The translations under genes and the position numbers were made by a program. A stretch of 64,000 nucleotides of DNA from Narthecium ossifragum. Lineage: Eukaryota > Streptophyta > Magnoliopsida > Dioscoreales > Nartheciaceae. Within the stretch, counting starts at the first letter, position 1; each line of letters begins with the position of its first letter. Below, piece by piece: positions 11,998 through 23,500 of this stretch. Under the pieces are notes generated by a model. It saw nothing but the letters and a program-made list of their open reading frames with translations. It was not told where the DNA came from and made no database searches. Location of the stretch: contig OY986969.1 in assembly GCA_963920575.1 (NCBI GenBank), positions 25,645,434 to 25,709,433 of the forward strand, read 5' to 3'.

Positions 11998-12800
11998 CCG
12001 CCTTGAATCCTGTTTCTGATGCTGCTGTCCGTCTCGATTATTACAGAGATCATAGCAATGGGTAGTTAGTTTGTAATTATCTTCATATGCATGAAAGACA
12101 TGTATTTCAGGCCCGTTGTTTGAATTGAGGATACGATAAGTTTGTATAGTGAATAAAGTAAAAGTTATGTAAACATCAAAGGTAGCTATATAGGATTTAG
12201 AGATCCTCAATCCAAACTGGCCTTTAGTAATAAGTTGTGCTTGATCTATCCTATAAACTCTGCCATTGGTATCATAGTGTATTACTGCTTGCTTTCGCTC
12301 TACTGTGTACAATTCGCAGCAGTAATATATCATTCAATGTGGGGAGCATGAGAAGGCCACGCAAATTAGAATTGGAGTATTTTTATACGATTCTGTAAAT
12401 CTATATTAATAATTATATTATTTTATCCCTTTTTTTCCCCTCAGAAATGCTCATAAAATTATGCATAAAGACATTTTAGAGCCATTATTCTTATGGTCAT
12501 TTTTAATTGATGGATACGCTTTGGATGGACGATTTCAGTTCTCAGTTCTCAGTTCTCACACGAGGTGCACGTGCGCCCTTCCTTTCGATTCCTGTAAGAG
12601 CTTCTCGGGAGCATTTTGTTAAAGCGGAACAGACTACGTGGCTGTATTAGAAACCGTTGGATTTCTCAAGGTAATTTGTCTTAATACGAGGCGAGCTTTA
12701 ATTATAATGCTCAAAGAGCACATCTTCCACTTTTCTCGGACGGAAAAGAGCCTTAAGAACCCACACGTGCGTCTGCCGTTCTCCTCGTCCTCCTCCTCCA
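11998..12800. other. FEX 3' region and thioredoxin promoter
   Basis: After the small MITE the sequence is AT-rich. At 12534-12557 there is a short tandem repeat, CAGTTCTCAGTTCTCAGTTCTC. The last 50 bases before 12801 are TC-rich (CTCCTCGTCCTCCTCCTCC), as in many plant 5' UTRs. I see no gene. Confidence 0.6.
12110..12222. mobile_element. Short MITE just downstream of the FEX stop codon
   Basis: The left end GGCCCGTTGTTTGAATTGAG and the complement of the right end, GGCCAGTTTGGATTGAG, are inverted repeats about 20 bases long. Length is about 113 bases. A clean target duplication is not visible. It lies about 110 bases after the FEX stop and may be part of its 3' UTR. Confidence 0.55.
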
Positions 12801-15026
12801 ATGGCCGCTGCTTACCATGCGCCTCTCTCCTTAGCGTGCGCCAGCGCCGCCCTTATGGCGACGGACCCGTTTCCCTTCGTTTCCTCTCATAGCGACCGCC
12901 ATCATCTCCTGAGCCCCTCGTTCTCGAGCTCGAGGGGTGTCGAGGCATGCGGGGTTCGAACTTCGATAGCGACGGTCGAGAAGAGGACGCGTGATGGGAG
13001 ACGCGCGAGACGCGCGAACTGGAGGAAGATCTCCTGCGCCTTCTCCGATTCGCGTAAGCTAATCTCCGTATGGTCCCCAAGTCCTCCTCGTTCTGATCAA
13101 GATCGTGATCGTGTTCTCCTGTTTCCTTAAATTAGTTTGAGCTTCTTTGATTTGGTGATTATTGATAGCATCCACCACCCCAATCGCGATCGTGATCGTG
13201 TTTTTTTCTATGCCAATCAAGATTTAATTCCAACTTTTCCAATCTTTGCGGTCGATTAGTATGCACTAGATATTGCTGGAAATATGCTAATAATGAGTTC
13301 TGTGAAATTTGGAAGCTAGAATCCTTCTTCGTTACTGAATCACATGGGGTTGGGTTCCTTTTGTGCCTCTTTGTCATAAATATCTGGATTTTATCAATGT
13401 AAATAGGAAAAAAACTGGAAAGCAATCGCCTGAGAGGGCTACTAGTGTTCATAAAGTGATGTAATGTAACATGTTCGCTCTTTGTTATGATATGTTTCCG
13501 CTGCGCTCTACTGTCTGTTGTTTCTTGGCCCTCTTCACCATTTTTATATCCCTTACGACCTGGTATTTGTTTGCTTGGTTGTGGTGACATACTAAATACT
13601 TTGAAGTTGATACTGTAGATCATAACAGCAGAATTGGTTCCATCATTTGGTGTCTCAGGACATCCAATCATCCAATGCATCATGTAGCATAGTAAAACTA
13701 TGTAAATGTATCTTTGAATTCGGATTTTACCACTAATTGACAGCATGAGAAACATAGACAAGGATTTGTGTAGAAGATGGCTGTTGTAAGCATCTCCTCA
13801 AAAAGGAGAGACCATAGTTCTTTCCTTTTTTATTCTTAATTAGTAAAAGCATGTCTCTATGCCTTTAGGTGTAAATGTTTTGTCATGCTAGTGCTCTATA
13901 AGGATTTCATATCCTTTGCAAATTGCAAGATTGTGGATTCTGTGTACGAGAACATAGGGGTCATTAAGGATGGAAGCCTCTTGGAGGTCTTCAGTTTCAA
14001 ATCCCCTTCTGGGGAATTTCTGGTTAAGTCTTGAATTTGTGTTGTTCACAGGGGTCCTACCTAAGTGAGGGTGAAAAAGGCTTAATAATGAAAAGAAGTA
14101 AAATTTAGTGATGCTGAACCACTGATGATTTTATTTCCTTAAGCTGTAATGTTTCAATGTGTTCTAGGAATTTTTCTATCCTTCGCATGACTACTGACTG
14201 ATGCTTAGTCTCTGAGTTAATGGGCAAAATGTTTGGATTGTATAATGTGCAACCTATATTAATCCGCCTAGTTGTGATTTGTGGCGCTATGTCCTGTTAT
14301 AGATTTTCATACTTTCTGGCCTCATCAAAACTTGTACTCATTTCTTGAAGTTGGGCGGATCTAAACTCTGATTTGTTAGGCTTGGCATCCATCTGTATCA
14401 TTTAAGATGGTGCTTTATTTTACTATTTCCTATTTGGATTCTATGTGTTATTTCATCAAATCACTGCTCGATTTCCATGTGAGGTCATCTTTTTCTGCAA
14501 TTTCATATCATAATTCTGACATATTTTGCTTCATGAAGGCAGTTTGCTACCTTTAACACTCACAAATCACAACAAAACTTGTATGCTCCTTATCTTGAGT
14601 GCTGATTTATTGGAATTTTGTCAATCATGTTTGTATCTGAGATCACATAAAAGTAAGTGAACCTTGTATTCTGGTTATCAAAAGTAATTTCTTTACTTAT
14701 GTGCAGCTGAAGTGATCACTTCATCATCATGGAAAGAATCAGTTCTACAGAGTAAGGTACCTGTTCTTGTTGAGTTCTGGGCTTCCTGGTGTGGACCTTG
14801 TCGTATGACTCACCGTGTGATTGAGGAAGTTGCGCAAGAATACGCAGGGAGAATCCACTGTTTCAAGCTCAACACAGATGACCATCCACACATCGCAGCT
14901 TCTCATGACATCGAGCGAGTGCCTACTATTATGTTGTTCAAGAATGGGGAGAGACTACAGAGCTTCACCGGAACCATGCCCAAGTCAGTTTACGTTGCTG
15001 CTATCGAGAAGTCCTTATCTCGTTAA
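12801..15026 (+). CDS. Chloroplast m-type (m3-like) thioredoxin
   Basis: Two exons, 12801-13053 and 14707-15026, join in phase to 190 residues. Residues 1-80 look like a plastid transit peptide: Ser/Ala/Arg-rich with almost no acidic residues early on. The thioredoxin fold follows, with active site WCGPC at 112-116 and the cis-Pro motif VPTIMLF. The C-terminal pattern GTMPKSVY with a following AIE is closest to TRXM3 (GAT1), a plastid thioredoxin linked in Arabidopsis to redox control of callose and plasmodesmata; other m-types usually have GAVPKS here. The subtype rests on memory of these motifs, so I give no symbol. The 1.65-kb intron holds no recognised element. The ATG is the first in a TC-rich leader. 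Confidence 0.9.
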
Positions 15027-15968
15027 GCCAGCAGTCTATTCTAGCGAAGGATTCTGGGTTTTAGTGCAGTTATCCTTCATCACCTTGGAGAATTTTCCTC
15101 ATTGATGACTGTTTAACAGATATCTTCCTTTTTTTTTTTGTCAAGACTTCCGATGCAAGCTCTTTAATAGATAACAAGCAATTGATGCATGCTTCCTATT
15201 TAAATATTACTCAACTGATGGTCTTTACTTTCTTCTACGATTCTCACATTGATGATAAAAAAGATGATATGATACATTAAATAAAGAGTGATGATTTGTG
15301 TACATGATCATACACATGTCATGGATCGGTAGTGAGATACCGATTGTTTGTTCTATTCCATCGGTAGACCACTACTGATGGACTAGATCAATTAATCAGT
15401 ATCTCATTACCGATATCTACCGATTCGATCATTGGTATATTTTATTGGTAGTGAGATACTGATCAATTGATCTAATTCATCGGTAGTGATTTATCGATGA
15501 AATAGAACAAACAATCGGTATCATTGAACAAACAATCGGTATCTCATTAGAGATTGGTATCACTATTGATTGGTGGCGTGTGTAATATGTACTACTGATT
15601 GATTGCATGTGTAGTATGTCGTGTGATTGTGTACACAAATTCTTAAACGAACCCCGTTTCAAAAACCAGACCCACCGCCTGTTGCCAAAAGGCCCAAAAC
15701 TATTAAAAAGAGAGTTACTATCCTTTTGCCTCTTGGTGGGCTCACCTCCTCCGGCCTGAGTCAATGGCCGTATCCGTCCCAAGGCATCTCCACCGCGTCC
15801 AACCTCACTCCCACCACCGCCCCACCCGCCGCGTTTAAATCCCCACAACACATGCTAACACCCAGCTGTCACTCTGATCACAGGTGAGACAGGACCTCCA
15901 TGTGGACTCCTTACTAGTTCCTGATCACTCTCTTCTATACTCTTTCCTCTCCTCCCACATCTCCATCC
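15027..15968. other. Spacer between thioredoxin and RALF genes
   Basis: Contains the thioredoxin 3' UTR (with a T10 run near 15130), the palindromic MITE at 15286-15648, then a C-rich promoter-like stretch from 15720. No other gene is seen. Confidence 0.6.
15286..15648. mobile_element. Palindromic MITE with CGGTAGTG repeats (copy 1, degraded)
   Basis: The interior is made of alternating direct and inverted copies of ATCGGTAGTGAGATACCGAT-like motifs. The outer arms GATTTGTGTACATGATCA and the complement of GATTGTGTACACAAATTC pair with each other. It is related in both interior and ends to the better preserved element at 50161-50456. No convincing target duplication remains, so the exact ends are inferred from the other copy. 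Confidence 0.65.
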
Positions 15969-16370
15969 ATGGCCATGGCTCTCCCCAAACCCACCTCTCT
16001 CCTCCTCCTCCTCCTCGTCATCTTCCTAGTAGCCATAGATGCCCAAGTAGAGGACTCGAACCCCCATGATTGGTCCTCCTCCATCTCCTCCTACTCCTAC
16101 CCATTTGGCGCGGAAACACATGACGACGCCGTGGATGGGCTCAGCACCGGCATCGGCGATGACGAGGACGAGGAGAGCGGAAGCCATCGGAGGGCGCTGT
16201 TCTGGCACCGGATGAGATACTACATCTCCTACGGGGCGTTGTCGGCGGACAGAGTCCCGTGCCCGCCTCGCTCGGGGCGGTCCTACTACACCCACAACTG
16301 CTACCGAGCGCGCGGCCCAGTCCACCCTTACACTCGCGGCTGCTCGGCCATCTGCCAGTGCCGCAGGTGA
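15969..16370 (+). CDS. RALF34: RALF34-like rapid alkalinization factor precursor
   Basis: A single exon encodes 133 residues, as usual for RALF genes. Residues 1-26 are a signal peptide (Leu-rich core, Ala-x-Ala-type end). An acidic pro-region follows. RRAL at 74-77 is the site cut by subtilase S1P. The mature part carries YISYGAL (85-91) and VPCPPRSGRSYYTHNC, all RALF hallmarks. The family's four cysteines are at 98, 111, 125 and 131. An additional cysteine at 129 replaces the usual Thr/Arg-like position, giving an odd number. RALFs are secreted ligands of CrRLK1L receptors (FERONIA/THESEUS group) and control apoplastic pH and cell expansion; RALF34 acts with THE1 in lateral root initiation. 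Orthology to RALF34 is by motif similarity. A second in-frame ATG occurs two codons later. Confidence 0.93.
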   Translation: MAMALPKPTSLLLLLLVIFLVAIDAQVEDSNPHDWSSSISSYSYPFGAETHDDAVDGLSTGIGDDEDEESGSHRRALFWHRMRYYISYGALSADRVPCPPRSGRSYYTHNCYRARGPVHPYTRGCSAICQCRR

Positions 16371-16653
16371 TCCCCGTCCCTCTTTCTTTTCTTCTCCGCG
16401 AATGAGATGTAGTAATCAAAATGTATGTGGTTTTCTTTATGCCGATGATAAAATTTGAGGACCAAGAGATGGGTCTTTCATGTTAGATTGTTTGGATCTT
16501 GATGTTTTAGTTTCATGGTGGTGGTGATGCTGTAAGCCTGCAGTGAGCTCGAATCCTTGATTCAATGATGTTCTTCTTTTTAAAAGCATACATGAAGTTT
16601 GGATTAGATCAGTGGTCCCTTCTCTATACACTTTAGAGTTGTATGTATTATTA

Positions 16654-17792
16654 GAGCATCTCCCTGCAAAAATGCAGCATCGGAGATGATACACTCCAAT
16701 GCAAGCGGCTCTAAAAAAAAAGATTATATTTGCTATATTATTTTATAATTATTATAATTAATAATAAAAGAGAGCGTATAAAATACAGAATATATTATAT
16801 AATTAACTATTATATAGAAAACATTACAAAATTAACTAAAATACAGAGAGAAAAAATTACATAATTAACTAAAATACAGAAAAAAAATTACATTTCAGCA
16901 ATTAATAATAAAAAAGAGTGCAGAAAATAAAAAATACTAATATTCCTGTAGATCATCGTCGAATTCACTGCCACTCTCGCGCGCACTTCCTCAGTGCTGA
17001 CCTCCTCCATACCCAGCACGTACTCAGCATAATATGATTATCGAAGATGAACGAGATGAAGATGAAAGTGATGTGATTTCTACTCCATCATGTACTCAGC
17101 ATGTTGATGAGATGGAGGCAAGTGAATCCGAACGATTTCGCCAGTTTCTTAATCGACATAAAAAGATCAAAGACAAAAAAACACATTTTGCATTTCGAAA
17201 TGCACTGATTGAACATTTATGGGAACGACATGGCAATGAAGAGATGTAACATTTTTATCTATATTAAATGTTTTTCACGACTTAATATATATTAAATTAA
17301 AATTCTCAATGTTTAATATGTAAGATTCGTCTTCATTTTAGTATTCTGTACAAATACCTTTAGATAATGTAATTATAATTAGAATTAATTTTATTAAAAA
17401 CCCACGTATTAATATATAATTTAAAAACCCAATGATGAAAAAAAAACAGTAAAAAAATAATTTATATACAATTAGATAAATAATAATTAAAAAATATTCA
17501 ATATTAGTCTTGTTTTGCATGGATCGACAAGAGATTTCCATTGATATATTATTTATTTTAAATAAATCAGTAATTATAAAGTTATAAAAATTATTATAGT
17601 TAAGGTACTTTAGCTATAAGATATATTAGTAATTTAGAATTAAATGAGAAGAGTACAAAGGGTAATTTAGGAATTATAAATATTATTAAATATCATTACT
17701 ATATAAATACAACTGGGATTGTTTAGCTGCATTTACGCAGCCGGGTTTGCAGCCTGATTGGATTGACATCGGGCGTCCGGTTGGAGTTGCTC
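16654..17792 (+). mobile_element. Internally deleted PIF/Harbinger transposon
   Basis: TTA flanks both ends (16651-16653 and 17793-17795), the usual PIF/Harbinger target. The terminal repeats are GAGCATCTCC and the complement of GAGCAACTCC. From about 17029 (+) runs HNMIIEDERDEDE, the well-known C-terminal block of plant Harbinger nucleases, ending with ALIEHLWERHGN and a stop at 17247-17249. On the minus strand near 16950-17000 is a frame ending in SGSEFDDDLQEY plus stop, which resembles the acidic end of the Myb-like second Harbinger protein. The catalytic DDE part is missing, so the element is non-autonomous. Confidence 0.85.
17034..17249 (+). pseudogene. Harbinger nuclease C-terminal remnant
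   Basis: The 71-codon open frame is the tail of a PIF/Harbinger (HARBI1/ALP1-like) nuclease. It starts at the conserved Met of HNMIIEDERD, continues through a charged linker, and ends with the conserved IEHLW segment. The upstream DDE catalytic domain is deleted, and the frame before the His-Asn codons is closed by TAA. It cannot supply transposase activity. Confidence 0.8.
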
Positions 17793-18709
17793 TTAGTATG
17801 GAAACTTAGCCGGATTTTCTCTATTTTTTCTGCAATCAAATACGTGTGGATTTAGAGTGCATAGATATATTTACATGTAATATTCCTCTATTTTATAGAA
17901 AATTCACAGAAATAGCCCGGAGTTTACTTGCTGCAGTGCCCGGTGGTCTGAAAATAACTACAAAGATAAGTGTGAGAAATATCATGTTTTTAGGATTTTT
18001 TTCATATATAAATGACCCTCAAAGTTAATGTACACCAAACTCCAGGTCTGGTCTGGTCATGGGTTGGTGCACATCAATGTGGAGCATTAACTGCTTATTT
18101 GCATCCCTTATCGCATTCAGATCCATGAATCATGAACATTGAAACTGCACATGATATTTAAAAAAAACTTCACCAATTCCAACAGCTCAAACTGGGTCCA
18201 AACACTACTTGCCATTGATAGCGTATTACTTTTACCAATCAACCCAAAAAAATTGATCGGAAATATACATCTATATCATAATCCAAGTATCCAAAACTAC
18301 ATAACAGCGCAGAATAAACAATTCTTAGCAAGTATAATACATCAAATTAATGTATACATCTAATAAGACAATAACAATAAAAGAACTCCCACTATATATG
18401 CATATAAATATAAACATAACTATGTGCCACCAGAGAACCTTACAGCCATCGAGGCCCATGTGAACTGCCTGACCGACTGGCCAGCACTTTCAAAATGTCC
18501 AAAACAAAAAACCAACCACCTAACCTCTGAATAAAATCTCCACAAAAAGAAAAACAAAACAAGAAAATTTGAAAGGATCCATCCATTTTATTATCACCAA
18601 TATCATTCATCACCCCTTTGCCCATGCCAGCCTAGCATCCCCACCATCACAGCTGTCTCCAACATTTAAGTCAGAGAGAGACCAAACTGGTACCATCCAT
18701 GGCCATCTG

Positions 18710-19900
18710 TCAGCTATACTGGCAGGAGTTCTTGAGGGAGACCAGCTTGTTGAGCTTGGTCTGGTCCATGACCACCGAGCACAGGACGTTGGTGTTGAAC
18801 TTAGGCTTCACCAGCTGGCCTAGAACATAAGCCCTGGACCTCACGTCGAAGCTAAGGGTGAGGTTAACTGGCTGGTTGTTGGTTTTACCCGGTGCGGTGG
18901 TCAAGCTCGAGCCGCCACCGTAGAGGGGCACCTTGTTGCCGAGCACCACCACGGTGAGGGTCCTCTCGCTCTTCCTGGACTGGTAGAAGTTGTTGATCTG
19001 CAAATAACCCAAAAACCCATGTCTTTAGTAGTGAAATCATATATCTATAGAGAGAGAGAGAGAGAGAGAGAGAATAACATGGGTGGTGTGATGTTGGTAT
19101 AGATTGCTTACGTAGCCAGTGGCCAATGTGAGCTGGTAGTAGTCCAGATCTATGGCGGTGGAGGTCACGTGAACGCCGAAGAAGGTGGCGGTGTTGCGGA
19201 ACGTGAGCTTTAAGGTTGAGTTCAATGTGGCCATGTCCGTGGGCACCAATGTGGCATCAGTCCCAGCTTGGATGATAAAATTCTCGAATGTGATGCTCTG
19301 AGTGATTCAAAACAATGGATCTAATAAAATTCCAGCCAAAAAAGATGAACAAAATTGAAACTTTGATGAAAATTTAAGCTTAAAACTCACATTCATGGTG
19401 ATCACCGGCTTCTGAGACCTGCTGGCGCCCCATAGAACCAAAGCAAAGAAGGAGAAGAGGACGACGAAGCCTACGATGAATGCGAGAAAGTAGCATTTGC
19501 GAGAAAAGCCTTTTCGATCCTCATCGTCGTCAAGCAAGCCCTCCTCCTCGATGACGTCGCAGTCCTTCCACGGCTTGTCGCCGCCCTTACGCCCCCCACC
19601 CGCGCCGCCGCGGCCAGAGGCTTCGTTGGGCGAGATCTTGCGGGATCCGTGGGGCTTGAGCGATCCGGAGAAGCGGCTGGTGGATGACTCCCTGGAGTGG
19701 CGCCCCACCGAGGAGTGCGAGTGTGGAGGCGACCCCGCCGGGCTCAGTACCGGCGTCGAATGGAACGACATCGTCGTCTTCTCCCCATCGTGCGAGTCCC
19801 GCGACGGGCTCTGCACGTAGTACACAGGCCGCCGCGGCGACCGCGTCGGCGACGACGGCGCGATGCTCGTCACCTCCGAGTCCGTCTTCGCGTGCACCAT
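18710..19900 (-). CDS. LEA-2 / NHL-type membrane protein
   Basis: Three exons, 19900-19391, 19297-19112 and 18997-18710, give 327 residues. Residues 1-130 are Ser/Pro/Gly-rich and disordered, with the conserved plant opening RRPVYYVQSPSRDSHDGEK at about 23-41. One membrane helix is at about 136-158. It is followed by a LEA-2 (WHy-like) beta-sandwich, with typical LEA14/NHL phrases such as LKLTFRNTATFFGVHV. Proteins with this layout belong to the NDR1/HIN1-like superfamily and are anchored at the plasma membrane or plasmodesmata with the LEA-2 domain outside or luminal. Function of this subgroup is poorly known; links to wall adhesion and stress are only by family. Exon 1 is strongly GC-rich. 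Intron 2 has an (AG)n microsatellite at about 19049-19074. Confidence 0.88.
19049..19074. repeat. (AG)n microsatellite in LEA-2 intron 2
   Basis: An uninterrupted AG dinucleotide run of about 26 bases, inside intron 2 of the LEA-2 gene. Confidence 0.85.
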
Positions 19901-20535
19901 TTCCTCGCCCCCTATCGATCACCTCTCCGCTATTATTAGGGCTTTAAGGTTTTAATAAGTATCTCGTGGAGAAGAAGAGAGAAATGGTGGACCGGTGGTG
20001 GTGTTTTTTAATGGCTTCACACCGACCGACTACACGTCTACACGGCATCTCTCCCGGCGGCTTTAAGGGGATTTATATGTCATTATGCGTCGCGTTTACA
20101 AGTAAGTAAACGACAGCCATGACCATGTGCAATGCCAGTTCATCACCAATGGGCAATGGCTAGCTAGCTGGACTCACTCGCCATCTTCGTCTCTCTTTCT
20201 CTCTACCTTCTTTGATTCTTATTATTATTATTAGATATACTATATGAGTTATAAGTCATCATCGTCCCAGCTTTGTCTTAAGATCAGCATGACATATAAT
20301 AAAATTACTATCGGGTATTTTCCATTATCTATAAATTTTCGTGAAATTTTGCTATAGAAAAAAAGTTTCCAAATCACATAAAATTTCGTATACTTTCTTT
20401 CTATTCTCTCTTCCTCTTCGATCCATACAAGTGTCGAACGCAACAACTACAGAAATGGAAATACGCACGCAGCTTCTATCAAGAGAAACTTTAAATTAAC
20501 AATGAGAGGAGAATAGCACTGTATTGCAATCCATC
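19901..20535. other. LEA-2 promoter and kinase 3' region
   Basis: Just upstream of the LEA-2 ATG the sequence is mixed, then AT-rich from 20220. The right part should be the 3' UTR of the receptor kinase. No gene is seen. Confidence 0.6.
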
Positions 20536-23500
20536 TCAGGCAGGGAAACTGGTATCCGGAGACTCTGATGGGCTGCTCATGAGCGGAACACTCCGACTAT
20601 ACTTCGATCTGGACGTGCTTGAAGAAGATTGGAGATGCCCAGGATTATCACTGCTAGGAAACACTTCGTTCTTGCCGGGCCGAAGCCTTTTCCCGCTGTG
20701 CTCGGCTTCGATGGCTTGGATGAAGATACTGTATCCGGGATCAAGCTTCTCATAGAGCATCACAAGGACTTGTCTGATGGATGGCCGGGAACTGCCTTCC
20801 ATCTTGGTGCACCATTGTATGATCCTCACTAACTCTCCAAGTTGGTCCACTTCTAATGAATCGGAGATGGCAGGGTCTACCAGCTGAGACAGTTTAGACT
20901 TTGATCCCATGAAGTTTTGAGACCATTCCACCAGAGTTATGTCACCTTGCATTGCTTCCCTGCCACTTACAAGTTCCAGTAACAATACGCCATAGCTGTA
21001 TACATCACTCTTCAAGTTTAGCTCCTGAGTCGCTGCATATTCAGGATCCACATAACCTGTAGGAAGTATAAATGTCGGAAATTCTTGAATCCAAGCTCAA
21101 ATTAACTAATTTCTGTTAATACCCATTCAAAAGCGAAGTAGTAGCAGAAGTTTAAGCCGGAGTATATCACTGTCGCTCAAAAAACATAGGGAGGAAAGAG
21201 AGGGATGCATCATCAATGGAGTGCGGAGCCATTAATTGCTAGGATACCCAAATATGTAGATCTCTTCCAAGGTACAAGACCCAAAACTCACAGTGAGGTG
21301 CCAGCTTTATACCCAACCAATAAGGTTATACCTAAGTACCCTACCTGCAGTTCCTGGAGTTTTAGTGTCAGCTGGTCTCGAACTAATCACGCCACTCCTT
21401 GAAGCATATGCTACACCAACATCAGCAACCTAAACACCATTATGGGTTGTAATATTTTCTGAGAAGTAAGAGAGTGATATAGTTATTATTGCAACTGCTC
21501 ATGTTGAGTACCTTGGCATGGAAATCCCCATCCAACAGAATGTTGCTGGACTTTATGTCTCCATGGCAAAGAGGAGGATCACAGTAGGAATGGAGGTAGT
21601 CCTGCATGCGGACAATAGTCAACAATCAATAGAGTGTCATCTACCAATACAATAAGGTATATCTGGCAGGATTTAGCAATGTGTGAGAGTGTCAGAGAAC
21701 CACTAGATGAAAAATCATTTGCAGAATAAATAAGACCAGCTTCATCTGATCCTTCCACAAGAATGAATAGATGTAATTGGCACGATGAGGATGGGTTGTT
21801 GGGTGTATGTCTAATGAAACCATGAGAGTCAGAAATGAACAATTACAAAATCACTAAGTGAACTAGAACAAGAGCTTCAAGTCTTGGAAGATTTGAGGGG
21901 CATTTCGAAATTTGAATACAAATACAAATATACAAATGAAATATTATTTTGCTTTCAAGATATTTTGTGTGCATTATGAATGAGGACAATATTCAAGACA
22001 TGCCAGTAATTATTGGAAACAAGGTTTTATGATCTATAGGGGCCATATCACCATGAAGTCTTATCATATACCAGAGCATTTGCCACATCAATAGCTATGT
22101 GGATTCTAGTTTGCCACCTCAATGATGCCACCTCCTGTGCTGCATAGGGGTAAAGGGATGAACTTGACCCAAATTTAGCAACTCAAGACAAACATTACGA
22201 TGAACAGAAAAAACAAGAAAATTATGTCATATTACAGTGGAGATGATCGTTCAAGCTCCCATTTTCCAGGTATTCATACACGATGAACCTGAAAATATAA
22301 GAAAAGCAATGATAAGTACTACATAGCCACAACAGCCAGAATTATGGAGAAAAGAAGGAATAAGTAGAAAAAAGAAAGTACATTTCACGTCTGTGAACAC
22401 AGAAGCCTTTAAGAGAAGCGATATGGTGATGGTGCATGGTGCCAAGAAGCTTCATTTCTTGCCGAAAGTCCGCACCTTGCTCCAAGACTTTGTCCATTCG
22501 TTTCACAGAAGCAACAAAACCATCACCAAATTGAGCTTTATAGATGGTTCCAGATCCACCTCTTGCTATGACATTGCTGAAATCACTCGTTGCCTTCTTT
22601 ATCACCTTGTAACTGAATTTTCGAAACAAGTTTGCTGAACCTGCTAACAATCACATTGATAAGAAGGATTACATGTGGAACAATAAGCTATCTGCTTGTC
22701 ATCACAAGTAAGGTCCTTTTAACAATGCATATCTTGCAATATGTTGATAGGAGAAAGCATGGCAGTAAAAAACAGTTTATACCAAACATATCCAGAAGAG
22801 AAAAAGGAAAACAGTTGGACAAGAGAAAATCCTATATCGAAATTAAGAAAAGTAAAATAATTTGCTTCATGTTGTTCACAAGGCCCAATGCATTTCACAT
22901 TACAAAATGAAAACAACATATAGTTTTTCCACTCGGGTTGGGAAGAAAAATATACATAGTTTTCACCTGTATGGCTGTATATGCATTAAATCATTCAACA
23001 TGTATATGGTAATTTCATCTGTATAAAAACTATCTCTGTGCCTCAACAAACTAGTCGCGCCTACTGATTACTCATTTGCAGCTTGATTATCTTTAGTCTA
23101 TGGCTGGGAGTTCAGGATGCACAAACACTAAGGGAAAAGGCAAACCAACCTTCTTGAAACTTGTGTACTTGCAGAGAAGGCAAGGAGACATTCCGTGAGC
23201 CTTCGGATGATAAACCTGCACTTTTAGCCTCTCTTCTTTTCTTACGAGTAAGTACTATCACGACTATAAGCAGCAGAATTGCCAACAGTGTAACAATAAT
23301 GCAGATGCCTGGGATCAATCTAAGCTGAAATGTATGGTGATGTCCCTCAAACGACTTGCGAGTCAGCTGATCAGGAGGAGCTTGAGCAATGACATCAGTT
23401 GGAGGAGCTGCAGGGGCAAGTGACTGGGAAACTGGTGCTGAAGCATTCCCTGTAATGGATTTCATTTAGGCCTGGGAAAACTGTGCAGCAGGTTACAATA

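Larger units (their letters stand above)
16371..18709. other. RALF 3' side, Harbinger element and LEA-2 3' side
   Basis: Beyond the transposon, 16371-16650 should be the RALF 3' UTR. 17796-18709 is AT-rich and should include the 3' UTR of the LEA-2 gene. No further gene is supported. Confidence 0.55.

Noticed and set aside
19587..19947. Long frames on both strands over LEA-2 exon 1
   Set aside because: Shadows caused by the GC-rich composition of the real exon.
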